A stretch of 17,683 nt of DNA, taken from NCBI GenBank assembly GCA_016926315.1, contig JAFGOU010000399.1:1-17683 (forward strand), written 5' to 3'. The position numbers and the translations under genes are program-made. The DNA is from Chitinispirillaceae bacterium. Its GTDB lineage: Bacteria > Fibrobacterota > Chitinivibrionia > Chitinivibrionales > Chitinispirillaceae. Positions 1 through 7,538 of this stretch are shown here, one piece after another (within the stretch, counting starts at the first letter, position 1; every line of letters starts with the position of its first letter). The notes below the pieces were generated by a model. That model saw only the letters and a program-made list of their open reading frames with translations, made no database searches and had not been told where the DNA came from.

Positions 1-3000
1 ATACGGTGATAGATTCAACATGGTCATTCACGCCGGGTGAAGGAGATACCGGTGACGTTACCCCACAGATCGTCGCGCGCGATCCATCCGGATCGACCGA
101 TACGCTGACCATCGACCTTGCCATTACCGCCGAAGACCGCGTACCGCCCACCCTGACCCGCATTACTCCGGCCAGGGACACGGTTACCGTAGCCTCTTCG
201 ACCTACCAGATCACCATATCGGCACGCGATCCAAGCGGCGTTGCTTCGATAACGTGCGCCATGGGTGCCGATACTTTTCCCGTCACCAGTTCCGACACGC
301 TGTACACTTCCACCGTGGCAGGCCTGCGTCCGGCAACCTTAAACCAGATCGCCTTCATCGCCACCGATGCGTCGGCGCGTGCCAACCGCTGCACCCTGTA
401 CGTCCATGTCACCTACGACTCCACGGTGGCGGACAACGTTCCACCCATCATCACCCTGCTCTCCCCTGCCCGTGACACCATCATCGGTGTTGACTCCTGC
501 GCCATCAGGGTCCGCTGCACCGACCAGAGCGGCGTGGCGTCGGTCACGATCAGCGCCGGCAGCGCAACCGTACCGGCCGCGCGGGAAGCGGACAACGTTT
601 TTTCCGCCACGATCAAGACGCTGATTGGCGGCCAAAACACGACCGTCACCATCACCGCGACCGACTCCGCCGCCACGCCCAATGCCGGCACCTCAACGGT
701 CCGCATCAAATACGACAACGACCGGACCAGGCCGTCGCTCGCCCTCATCTCCCCTGTCACGGGCAGCCGTGTTGGCACAAGTTCCGTGACCGTGCAGGTA
801 TCGTGTAAGGATGCCAGCGGCATTGCCTCGCTTACCTGCTCGATGGGATCGAACCTCTTTACCGTAACGAAATCATCCTCCGCCGACTCTTTATACTCCG
901 CAACAATAACCGGCCTGGTCGCGGGTCAGTTCAACCAGATCACCTTCGTGGCAGTGGACAGCTCCCTGAACGCCAACCGCGACTCGCTCGTGGTTTCGAT
1001 CAACTACGACAACGATACGACCGGACCAGCCATTACCAGGGTTACCCCTGCCGGCGAAAGTGTAACCACCAACGCGTCGAGTTACACGATTACCGTTTCC
1101 TGCACCGACCCGAGCGGCGTTGCTTCGGTCATCGCGGCCATGGGTGCGCAGTCGTTTACCGGTGGCAAGGGCACGGGAAACAACTGGACCATTCCGGTCA
1201 CCGGCCTTACCGTCACTACGGTCAACACGGTTACCGTTACCGCAATCGACAGCTCTCTGAAGGCGAACCGGTCAACACTGCCGGTGTACATTAACTATGA
1301 TCCCACCATGGAAGACACGGTTGGCCCGACCATCAGGCAGGTGAGCGGGCCGGTATCAGGATCAATCGTCGCCGCTCCCGTGGTCACCATCGTTGATTCG
1401 ATAACCGATCCGAGCGGCATCGACAGTGTGTACTGGACGCGCAACGGCGGAGTGAAAAAAATCATGTCGCCGGTGACGGGCAATGCCGGTCATTATTCCC
1501 TGAAAGATACGCTAACGGAAGGTACGCATGATACGATACGAGTGACTGCCGTGGATAAATCGACGCGGCGCAACCGGAGCGCGCAAACCATCATCCTGCA
1601 ATACATCAATGCTCCGGCTATCACCACGCAGCCCGTTTCCAAGGCGGTTTGCGGCGGATCCCAGGCGATTTTTTCGGTGATTGCAGCCGGAACGGCGCCC
1701 CTGTCGTACCAGTGGCGCAAGGGTGCAAGCACTTTCACGAACATCAACGGCGCTATTGCGCCGAGTTGCACGCTGAATGCGGTTTCGTCCGCGGATAACG
1801 GTACGGTCCTCTCGTGTGTAATCAGCAATGAATCGGGCACCAGCGTCACAAGCAATCTCTGTACCCTTACCGTGAATACGGTATCCACCAAACCGACCGC
1901 GGCAGCAACCCCGGCGAGCGTCTGCCCCGGCGACTCGTCGACACTCAGCGTCTCTGCCGGAACCCTGGGCACCGGTGCTGCATGGAAATGGTATACGAGT
2001 AAAACAGGTTCGGCCATCACGACAACCAGAGTCGCACCCTCCACCGCAGCCTGGTACTTTGTCCGCGGCGAAGGAACCTGCGGTAATTCACCGTGGGACT
2101 CGATACGGATTACCCTGAATACCATTTCGACCAAACCGACCCCAACGGCTTCAGCCACGGATATTTGCCCGGGCACGACCTGCACGCTGAGCGTCTCCGC
2201 TGGAACGCTCGGTACCGGCGCATCGTGGAAGTGGTATACGGCCAAAACCGGAACCGCACTCTCTTCGACAACCGTTACTCCCACTGCCGCTACCTGGTAC
2301 TTTGTGCGTGGAGAAGGCACCTGCGGCAATTCCGCATGGGATTCGGTAAGAATCGCCGTCAAGTCAAGGCCGACGATTACCACACCACCAGCATCGGTAT
2401 CGGTTTGCCCGACACTGCAAGCGGTGTTTACGGTAACCGCAAGCGGGACATCGCCGCTCACCTATCAGTGGAGGAAAGGCTCGGCAGCACTTCCCAATGC
2501 CACCACACCCTCCTGCACCCTGACAAATGTGCAGTCCATCGATAACAATTCGGTTATTACGTGCGCCGTAACCAATGAATGCGGAACCACGGTTTCGAAT
2601 CCCTGCACGCTCCGGGTCAATATCCTCTCCGTTGTCCCAACCAGTATCAGTGCCTCCCCGACTTCCATCTGCCCCGGTGGCTCTGCCACGTTATCCGTGG
2701 CCGGTGGAACGCTTGGCACAGGGGCTCAGTGGCACTGGTACTCTCTCGGTTGCGGTCTCGGTCCGGTTGGTACCGGATCCTCAATAATCGTCAATCCGAA
2801 CTCCACGACGACCTATTATGTCCGTGCGGAAGGCGGATGCGGTACGACGGCGTGCGTTTCCCGTTCCCTTACGGTAAACGATGCGCCAACGATCACGACC
2901 CAGCCGCCTGCGGCATGCACCCTTTGTATCAACTCATCGTTCGGCTTGAATGTACCCGTTGTTGCATCGGGAACCGGGCTTACCTATCAATGGTATCGTA

Positions 3001-3176
3001 ATGGGGCAGCACTGAGTGACGATGCGGTTTTTGGCGGTACCACGACTGCATCCCTCTATATTAAAGGATATAACACCACCGATCGAAGCGGATCGTACTA
3101 CTGTATTATCACCAATGCTTCGGATTGTACGGTAAGATCCAATACCACCGTGGTAACCATGAGGAATGACTGTTGA
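1..3176 (+). CDS. Ig-repeat secreted/surface protein, 3' part (5' end outside window)
   Basis: The frame is open from the left edge, so the gene is 5'-partial; the GTG at 6 is probably an internal Val. About 1057 residues are visible. After a ~40-residue tail of an earlier domain come five units of 96-100 residues, each opening with a P-x-I-T/L-x-x-x-x-P pattern and containing DPSGVAS or a variant, typical of bacterial Ig/cadherin-like 'fibronectin-type' repeats. From ~1608 onward there are three Ig-like units (ITTQPVS..., LSYQWRKG type) alternating with three PKD/Ig-like units that carry C-P-G-x-S-x-T-L-S-V and GTLGTGA. The protein ends inside the last Ig strand (TVVTMRNDC) with no transmembrane segment, LPxTG or C-terminal sorting domain. 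No catalytic domain is visible. Expected to be extracellular, with an adhesive or structural-spacer role by inference only. It is convergent with the C25 peptidase gene. The N-terminus, which may define its function, is missing. Confidence 0.85.
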   Translation, partial: TVIDSTWSFTPGEGDTGDVTPQIVARDPSGSTDTLTIDLAITAEDRVPPTLTRITPARDTVTVASSTYQITISARDPSGVASITCAMGADTFPVTSSDTLYTSTVAGLRPATLNQIAFIATDASARANRCTLYVHVTYDSTVADNVPPIITLLSPARDTIIGVDSCAIRVRCTDQSGVASVTISAGSATVPAAREADNVFSATIKTLIGGQNTTVTITATDSAATPNAGTSTVRIKYDNDRTRPSLALISPVTGSRVGTSSVTVQVSCKDASGIASLTCSMGSNLFTVTKSSSADSLYSATITGLVAGQFNQITFVAVDSSLNANRDSLVVSINYDNDTTGPAITRVTPAGESVTTNASSYTITVSCTDPSGVASVIAAMGAQSFTGGKGTGNNWTIPVTGLTVTTVNTVTVTAIDSSLKANRSTLPVYINYDPTMEDTVGPTIRQVSGPVSGSIVAAPVVTIVDSITDPSGIDSVYWTRNGGVKKIMSPVTGNAGHYSLKDTLTEGTHDTIRVTAVDKSTRRNRSAQTIILQYINAPAITTQPVSKAVCGGSQAIFSVIAAGTAPLSYQWRKGASTFTNINGAIAPSCTLNAVSSADNGTVLSCVISNESGTSVTSNLCTLTVNTVSTKPTAAATPASVCPGDSSTLSVSAGTLGTGAAWKWYTSKTGSAITTTRVAPSTAAWYFVRGEGTCGNSPWDSIRITLNTISTKPTPTASATDICPGTTCTLSVSAGTLGTGASWKWYTAKTGTALSSTTVTPTAATWYFVRGEGTCGNSAWDSVRIAVKSRPTITTPPASVSVCPTLQAVFTVTASGTSPLTYQWRKGSAALPNATTPSCTLTNVQSIDNNSVITCAVTNECGTTVSNPCTLRVNILSVVPTSISASPTSICPGGSATLSVAGGTLGTGAQWHWYSLGCGLGPVGTGSSIIVNPNSTTTYYVRAEGGCGTTACVSRSLTVNDAPTITTQPPAACTLCINSSFGLNVPVVASGTGLTYQWYRNGAALSDDAVFGGTTTASLYIKGYNTTDRSGSYYCIITNASDCTVRSNTTVVTMRNDC
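132..1605 (+). repeat. Five tandem Ig/cadherin-like coding repeats
   Basis: Units begin near 132, 429, 717, 1011 and 1311, giving a period of about 96-100 codons. Each starts with a short acidic linker (EDRVPP, ADNVPP, NDRTRP, NDTTGP, EDTVGP), then a first strand ending in P, then a (D/C)xSG(V/I)AS turn, and closes with a TxxAxDxSxxxN(R/A) strand. The repeats are seen at protein level; the DNA has diverged. The fifth unit is the most divergent. Confidence 0.8.
1881..2357 (+). repeat. Recent tandem duplication of a PKD/Ig-like unit
   Basis: Two adjacent units of about 80 codons (near 1881 and 2124) share long identical protein stretches, such as VSAGTLGTGA and WYFVRGEGTCGNS. In the 13-codon WYFVRGEGTCGNS block the two copies differ at six third-codon positions and at no amino acid. 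A third, more divergent copy lies at about 2631-2880 (CPGGSATLSVAGGTLGTGAQW). Confidence 0.75.
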
Positions 3177-3225
3177 ACGCTTTCCCGGCTTGCTGCCCTG
3201 TCCATCCCGTGCCGGGGTAACATAA

Positions 3226-3253
3226 GGGCGTGTACGGCTTGCCGTACACGCCC
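3226..3253. terminator. Perfect 12-bp hairpin between convergent genes, probable bidirectional terminator
   Basis: Left arm GGGCGTGTACGG (3226-3237), loop CTTG, right arm CCGTACACGCCC (3242-3253), with no mismatch. It lies 49 nt after the stop of the Ig-repeat gene and 31 nt beyond the stop of the C25 gene on the other strand. The plus-strand 3' flank is CT-rich rather than a clean T-tract; the minus-strand flank reads TTATGTTA. Factor-independent termination is likely but not certain. Confidence 0.7.
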
Positions 3254-3284
3254 CTCTCTCTCGATCCTCCCCAATAGCAAGGTA

Positions 3285-6200
3285 TCAGAACATAACCGGA
3301 ATCGTTTTGGAAAACCCGTGCGCGTTCATGCGGCACAGATAGGTCCCGTGGGCAATGGCACGGCTGATTGCGCCCAGCGGCAGGACATGGATGCCGGGTT
3401 GCGCGCGCTTGCGGTAAAGGGTTTTTACCCGTTGTCCCCTCAGGTCATACAGGTGAATGGTGACGGCGGCTTCACCAGGGACATGAAACGTCAGCTTCGA
3501 CCCTGCGGCAACCAGGTCAAAAGTGCAGGGAACGGCGGCGCCCCGGGTATCCGCAGTGCGTGTTTCAGACGACGAAATAGTGAAATCATCCAGGCAGATG
3601 TCGCTTGTCCACAAGTTCCCGATCACGCCGCGAAACCGGAACATGACCCGCGCGCCCTTGTGCTGGTTCAGGTTGACGGTCTGCTGAACCCAGCGGTCAC
3701 CCTGGTCGCCGGAGACCTTGAAAACGGAATCCTTCCAGACGCCGTCGACATTGATGTCGAGATACAAGGTCCCCATGGCGCCGGCAAGGTTCGTGTCGCT
3801 GAACATGTGACACCAGAACGACAGGCGGGGATCAACCAGGGCGGTCAGGTTGAATTTCGGCGTGGTGAACGTCCCTCGTTCATTTGCATTGCCCGACGCT
3901 TCCAGATAGATATACTTGCCGTTGCCCGAGGTATGGTCGCCCAGGGGGCCGGTCATGTTGGGGGAGGTGCCGACGCGTGACGGCGTGGGTCCTGACCAGA
4001 CCACCCATGAGACCTGGTTTGTTGACGGCTGGTCCCACTTATAGGGGAGTTCGGTCGAATTCGAATCCAGCGTGTCGCACCGTTCATTATAGGGAAACGA
4101 GGCGATGACAAACTCCGGGACGATCCTGAATGTGGTGCTGCTCTGGCCAAACAGCGCCGCGCTGTCCACGCTGGTCACCTTGATTTTATAGTCGGTGGCG
4201 GGCGTGATGTCCGCAGCCACGTTCCAGGTATAGGAACCATTGCTGGGCACCGATGCGGCAAGCGTTCCGGCAACCGCGGTGCCTTTAATGAGGTCTATTT
4301 TTACGTTGCCGTTTATGTTGTCTCCCCAGACGATGTCGCACGTGGTGCCGCACTCGATCACCTCGCCGCCGTTGGGCGATACAAGGGTGATGAACTTTTT
4401 TCCACCCTGTCCCATGGAAAGATTGGTGAGCGGATCGCCGAAAATGTGGAAGTAGGTCCTGGAGTGGGCCTGGCCTTTCAGGTGCGCGACCAGCCATATC
4501 TGCCCCACGTTTGCAATCGGGGTGGCGCCGGCGGTCTTGGGATACATGGCGGTATACATGGCTTCGTGGACCCGGTCGTTGTCGCCGGAATAGGTGACCA
4601 CGGTTGCGCCGATATTGGCGCAGGGCCCATGTTCCGCCGTCTGGGCCATGTAGGAAAAATTGGTGGTATGTCTGCCCTTGAAGTTACCGGTAAGACAGTT
4701 CAAAGAGGTGAAAAACGGCGAACAGGTGCTTGTTATTTGCCGGTTACTGAACAGTGTATAACTCATGCGCGGAGAGCTCGGACCACCGACGCTACCATGG
4801 TCCCGATGACTGATATTTAAAACTCCCTCGTTCCACCGTTTGATGACCTCGGCCGTAGCCGCGGAGCTATTAGTATAAAATGGGGTCGGACTCATCGTCC
4901 ATGACTCGAACGGAATGATCGGCAGCCCGATGTTCGAGCCGCCGTACTGCGTCGGTATGCTTGCCACCTGATACACCCGATGGACCGTGTATCCCAGGCC
5001 GCCATTGGGCCCGTCGAGGTGGACCGTACCGTGGTGGCCTGTTGAGAAGCGGTTCCACACGCCGTTGGCCACTTCGGATCCGGAGGTCGACAGTTGCGTT
5101 TTGCTCCAGGTCCCGCCGGCCTCCTGCCATTTCTGGTGCTGAACGATATTCCTGAGCCGCGCCTCGTTGTCGCACAGGAAGATCCCCAGCCCTACATCCT
5201 CGATATTGTCGGTCCCGTTCAGCCGCGACCAGGTTTTGTAGTGGTAACTCGTGCTGTCGATCGGGATCGGTATGAGGGTCTCGTCGCCGATGATGAGCAC
5301 ATAGTCCATTTTCGGAGAGGCGTAGAGGCTTTTTATCCGGACGGTGATATCGGCCGCTCTCAGGTTGTCGGCATTGACGGTTTCGACCAGCACATACCCC
5401 TGGGCCTGACGGTAGGCGATATAGTCTTGAAAGGTCGCCGTATTGATGAGCGACGACCTTGATACCACGATGAATTTTCCCGGAGACGACGCATACGTTT
5501 CCGGGTCCGGGGTGCCGGTGCCGTTGAAGGTCGCGCTGTTGACGGCCCTGCTGAACAACGTGGGCGCATCGTCGTCCGACGCCTCTCCTCTGGCGTAATC
5601 GATCGCGATGTCGGCGGATACGGTCGCGTACAGCTTTTTCGTGACCGGATTGTAGGCAAGCGGACAGTAGGTGATTTCGAGAAACCGTGTGCCGTGGCAG
5701 ATCATCTCTTCGAACGTGACGGGAAAGGAAAACCGGGCGTTTTGCCCGTAGATCGCCTCATCGCGCATGAAGGCGCGCGTGTCCTCGTCCTCTCCTTTAA
5801 CAAAGGACTCCGCGAGCTGTTCCTGGACCGGCGCGAGCGAATACTCCCCGTCCACGGGGCGATAATCGGCATTAAGCGCCGTTACGTTATGCAGCTTCGC
5901 GTTCCGGGGGATCCTCACCTGAAGTCGCACCAGCGGCAGGTCCGGCTTGCCGCGTTTGTCGGGCTCCAGGGTCCCGTTGTAGTTGACAGGAGAAACCCTG
6001 ATATCATCACTCTCGAACGAAAAGGTCGCGAATTTCCCGGCAAGCAGGCCGTTGTCGTCAGGGTAGTCAAGCGCGACCCCGGGAAAGGTGAGCGGCACAC
6101 GGCAGCGTACGAGCGCGGCGCCGTCATCCACGCGCACATCGCCATGGGTAACCGCCCGTGAGGTGGACAGAGACTTATCTGGGGAAAAGGAGAGCCACCG

Positions 6201-6314
6201 CCCCTGGGCAGTGACGGATGTTGAAATGACAACAAGGGCGAGTACTATCGCTGGAAAAAGTCCCATTTGGAAAATCTTCGCCTCCCGCATTCGAAACCGC
6301 AACGGCATGATCAT
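3285..6314 (-). CDS. Gingipain-like C25 cysteine peptidase with C-terminal sorting-type domain
   Basis: A secreted endopeptidase of clan CD, family C25, 1009 residues from the chosen start. Signal peptide: a basic n-region, then a hydrophobic MGLFPAIVLALVVISTSVTA and probable cleavage before Gln. Residues ~85-260 resemble the C25 propeptide (GKPDLPLVRLQVRIP; TRFLEITYCPLAYNP). The catalytic domain follows (~280-630). His506 in DHGS and Cys540 in SLNCLTGNF match the gingipain GHGS and ACVNGDF motifs, and their 34-residue separation is close to that in RgpB. FGDPLTNL closes the domain as in gingipains. Then come a Kre9/Knh1-like beta domain (~637-735, SPNGGEV...DIVW), a MAM-like jelly roll (~738-913), and an 80-residue C-terminal domain (LYDLRGQRVKTL...GTYLCRM) of the type IX secretion/FlgD-like kind. 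The start is ATG at 6314, preceded by GGGAGAGAGGGG; an ATG at 6407 would place 31 poor residues before the signal peptide. Substrate specificity cannot be read from the sequence. Confidence 0.93.
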   Translation of the reverse strand: MIMPLRFRMREAKIFQMGLFPAIVLALVVISTSVTAQGRWLSFSPDKSLSTSRAVTHGDVRVDDGAALVRCRVPLTFPGVALDYPDDNGLLAGKFATFSFESDDIRVSPVNYNGTLEPDKRGKPDLPLVRLQVRIPRNAKLHNVTALNADYRPVDGEYSLAPVQEQLAESFVKGEDEDTRAFMRDEAIYGQNARFSFPVTFEEMICHGTRFLEITYCPLAYNPVTKKLYATVSADIAIDYARGEASDDDAPTLFSRAVNSATFNGTGTPDPETYASSPGKFIVVSRSSLINTATFQDYIAYRQAQGYVLVETVNADNLRAADITVRIKSLYASPKMDYVLIIGDETLIPIPIDSTSYHYKTWSRLNGTDNIEDVGLGIFLCDNEARLRNIVQHQKWQEAGGTWSKTQLSTSGSEVANGVWNRFSTGHHGTVHLDGPNGGLGYTVHRVYQVASIPTQYGGSNIGLPIIPFESWTMSPTPFYTNSSAATAEVIKRWNEGVLNISHRDHGSVGGPSSPRMSYTLFSNRQITSTCSPFFTSLNCLTGNFKGRHTTNFSYMAQTAEHGPCANIGATVVTYSGDNDRVHEAMYTAMYPKTAGATPIANVGQIWLVAHLKGQAHSRTYFHIFGDPLTNLSMGQGGKKFITLVSPNGGEVIECGTTCDIVWGDNINGNVKIDLIKGTAVAGTLAASVPSNGSYTWNVAADITPATDYKIKVTSVDSAALFGQSSTTFRIVPEFVIASFPYNERCDTLDSNSTELPYKWDQPSTNQVSWVVWSGPTPSRVGTSPNMTGPLGDHTSGNGKYIYLEASGNANERGTFTTPKFNLTALVDPRLSFWCHMFSDTNLAGAMGTLYLDINVDGVWKDSVFKVSGDQGDRWVQQTVNLNQHKGARVMFRFRGVIGNLWTSDICLDDFTISSSETRTADTRGAAVPCTFDLVAAGSKLTFHVPGEAAVTIHLYDLRGQRVKTLYRKRAQPGIHVLPLGAISRAIAHGTYLCRMNAHGFSKTIPVMF

Positions 6315-6321
6315 AAGGTTA

Positions 6322-6333
6322 CCCCTCTCTCCC
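6322..6333 (-). promoter_or_regulatory. Shine-Dalgarno site deciding the C25 peptidase start
   Basis: On the minus strand GGGAGAGAGGGG is followed about 7 nt later by ATG ATC ATG. This favours the start at 6314 over the longer frame start at 6407, and it leaves a well-formed signal peptide at the N-terminus. Confidence 0.65.
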
Positions 6334-6405
6334 GGTGAGGTGCCCGTTTTTCTCGTGGCCGCGGGTACCTGGTTGGTAAAAAATGACAGTGATGCCTGAC
6401 CTATC

Positions 6406-6411
6406 AATATA
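6406..6411 (-). promoter_or_regulatory. Candidate -10 box (TATATT) for the C25 peptidase gene
   Basis: The minus strand reads GATTATATTGATAG here, which would place transcription start near 6399 and give a leader of roughly 85 nt. No good -35 match was found upstream. If real, the ATG at 6407 would lie upstream of the transcript start. Weak evidence by eye. Confidence 0.3.
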
Positions 6412-6487
6412 ATCTGAAATTATGGAAAAAAGTTTTCCGGTATGGTTATCTTGTTTCGGCCTGACCGATAACTACCCTTTTCTGGCG

Positions 6488-6544
6488 CTTTTTCAGGCTC
6501 TTTTTCAGGTTTTCCGAAATAAAAAAGTGTAATCTGAAAAAAAG
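6488..6544. promoter_or_regulatory. Repeated CTTTTTCAGG elements in the divergent promoter region, candidate operator
   Basis: CTTTTTCAGG occurs twice as a direct repeat with a 12-bp period (6488-6497 and 6500-6509). It is followed by the inverted form CTGAAAAAAAG at 6534-6544. Related TCTGAAA copies lie at 6413-6419 and in the palindrome TTTTCTGAAAA at 6631-6641. The 357-nt gap 6315-6671 between the divergent genes is AT-rich at its centre and holds no gene that I can see. A regulator-binding role is inferred from the arrangement only. Confidence 0.35.
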
Positions 6545-6657
6545 TAATCCTACCCGCCGGCACTGCCAGACCCGCCAAACCGGTCCACCCCGCTGCCGTG
6601 TCTCCGGTGCCATTTTGCCAGCCTCGGTTTTTTTCTGAAAATCTCTTGTCTATCGCT

Positions 6658-6663
6658 TATATT
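6658..6663 (+). promoter_or_regulatory. Candidate -10 box (TATATT) directly upstream of the TIGR02147 gene
   Basis: TATATT ends 8 nt before the ATG at 6672, so transcription would begin at or within a few nt of the start codon. No Shine-Dalgarno sequence lies between (TCTCATTCA). The region 17-18 nt upstream (TCTGAAA) is a poor -35. This would suit a leaderless transcript. Confidence 0.35.
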
Positions 6664-6671
6664 CTCATTCA

Positions 6672-7538
6672 ATGACAACGCCCGTTTCCATTTATACCTA
6701 TACCGATTATCGCCGGTACCTTAAAGATTTTTACGCCTGGAAGAAAGAGCACTTTCCCGGATTTTCCTATCGGGCGTTTTCCCGCAAAGCGGAAGTCGCG
6801 GCCCCCAATTTTCTGCCCTGGCTTATCCAGGGCGCCCGAAACCTTGCCCCGGCAACCATTCCCCGCGTCTGCAAGGCGCTGGGGATCTCGGCGCAGGAAA
6901 GGGAGTATTTTCACCACCTGGTCCTGTTCAATCAGGCGAGAACGATCAACGAAAAAACTGTGCATTTCCTTGCCCTTGCGCGCCTGCGCAAACCCTTTAA
7001 AATTCCCCAGGTCACTGAAATCCAGTTCGAGCACTACCGGCACTGGTATAACGAGGCCATCAGGGAACTCTTGCGCTTTTACCCGTTCGTTCCCACGGAA
7101 AAATACGCCTTCCGGAAACTCGCCCGTATGCTCGCGCCCGAGATCGACGAAACCATGGCACGCCGGGCTGTCAAGCTACTGCTCCGTCTTGGCTTGATCG
7201 CCAAAACCGGCGACGGGTCCCTGCGCCAGACCGATGCGTTCATCACCACCGGTGACGACGTCGCCAGCTTTCTGGTAAAAACATTCCACCACGCGATGAT
7301 CACCCTTGCCAATGAATCGCTGGACCGGTTTCCCAAAGAACGCCGGGACATCTCCAGCCTGACGGTCAGCATTTCCGATGCCTGCGGCGGTCTGATCAAA
7401 CAGGAGATCCAGCTTTTCAGGAAGCGGATCCTGGAGATGGTGAGAATGGACAAAGACCCGAACGCCGTCTACCAGATCAATTTCCAGTTTTTCCCGCTTA
7501 CCAGAGACCGCCGGGGAGCACGCCATGATGAAGAATAA
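6672..7538 (+). CDS. TIGR02147/DUF4423 family protein, probable HTH-type regulator
   Basis: 288 residues. The N-terminus YTDYRRYLKDFYAWKK and the block at residues ~30-85 (FSYRAFSRKAEV..PNFLPWLIQGARNLAPATIPRVCKALGIS...YFHHLV) are diagnostic of TIGR02147, a family expanded in Fibrobacter. That block has the spacing of an XRE-like helix-turn-helix, so a DNA-binding role is plausible; the family has no established function that I can cite. Residues ~120-270 are mainly helical, with a possible winged-helix part (MARRAVKLLLRLGLIAKTGDGSLRQTD). No signal peptide, so cytoplasmic. The ATG at 6672 gives the family-typical N-terminus but has no ribosome binding site. The gene overlaps the following lipoprotein gene by 14 nt, implying co-transcription and coupled translation. 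Confidence 0.9.
   Translation: MTTPVSIYTYTDYRRYLKDFYAWKKEHFPGFSYRAFSRKAEVAAPNFLPWLIQGARNLAPATIPRVCKALGISAQEREYFHHLVLFNQARTINEKTVHFLALARLRKPFKIPQVTEIQFEHYRHWYNEAIRELLRFYPFVPTEKYAFRKLARMLAPEIDETMARRAVKLLLRLGLIAKTGDGSLRQTDAFITTGDDVASFLVKTFHHAMITLANESLDRFPKERRDISSLTVSISDACGGLIKQEIQLFRKRILEMVRMDKDPNAVYQINFQFFPLTRDRRGARHDEE

Noticed and set aside
1493..2461. Long minus-strand open frame (322 codons) opposite the Ig-repeat gene
   Set aside because: It mirrors the repetitive Ig-coding sequence, has no recognisable domain and lies wholly inside a well-supported gene; GC-rich DNA gives such shadows.
3184..3216. CCCGGC/GCCGGG inverted repeat after the Ig-repeat gene
   Set aside because: Six-bp stem with a 21-nt loop; the adjacent perfect 12-bp hairpin explains termination better.
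6315..6407. Longer N-terminus for the C25 peptidase starting at 6407
   Set aside because: It adds 31 residues before a good signal peptide, while the ATG at 6314 has a strong ribosome binding site; a candidate -10 box overlaps 6407.
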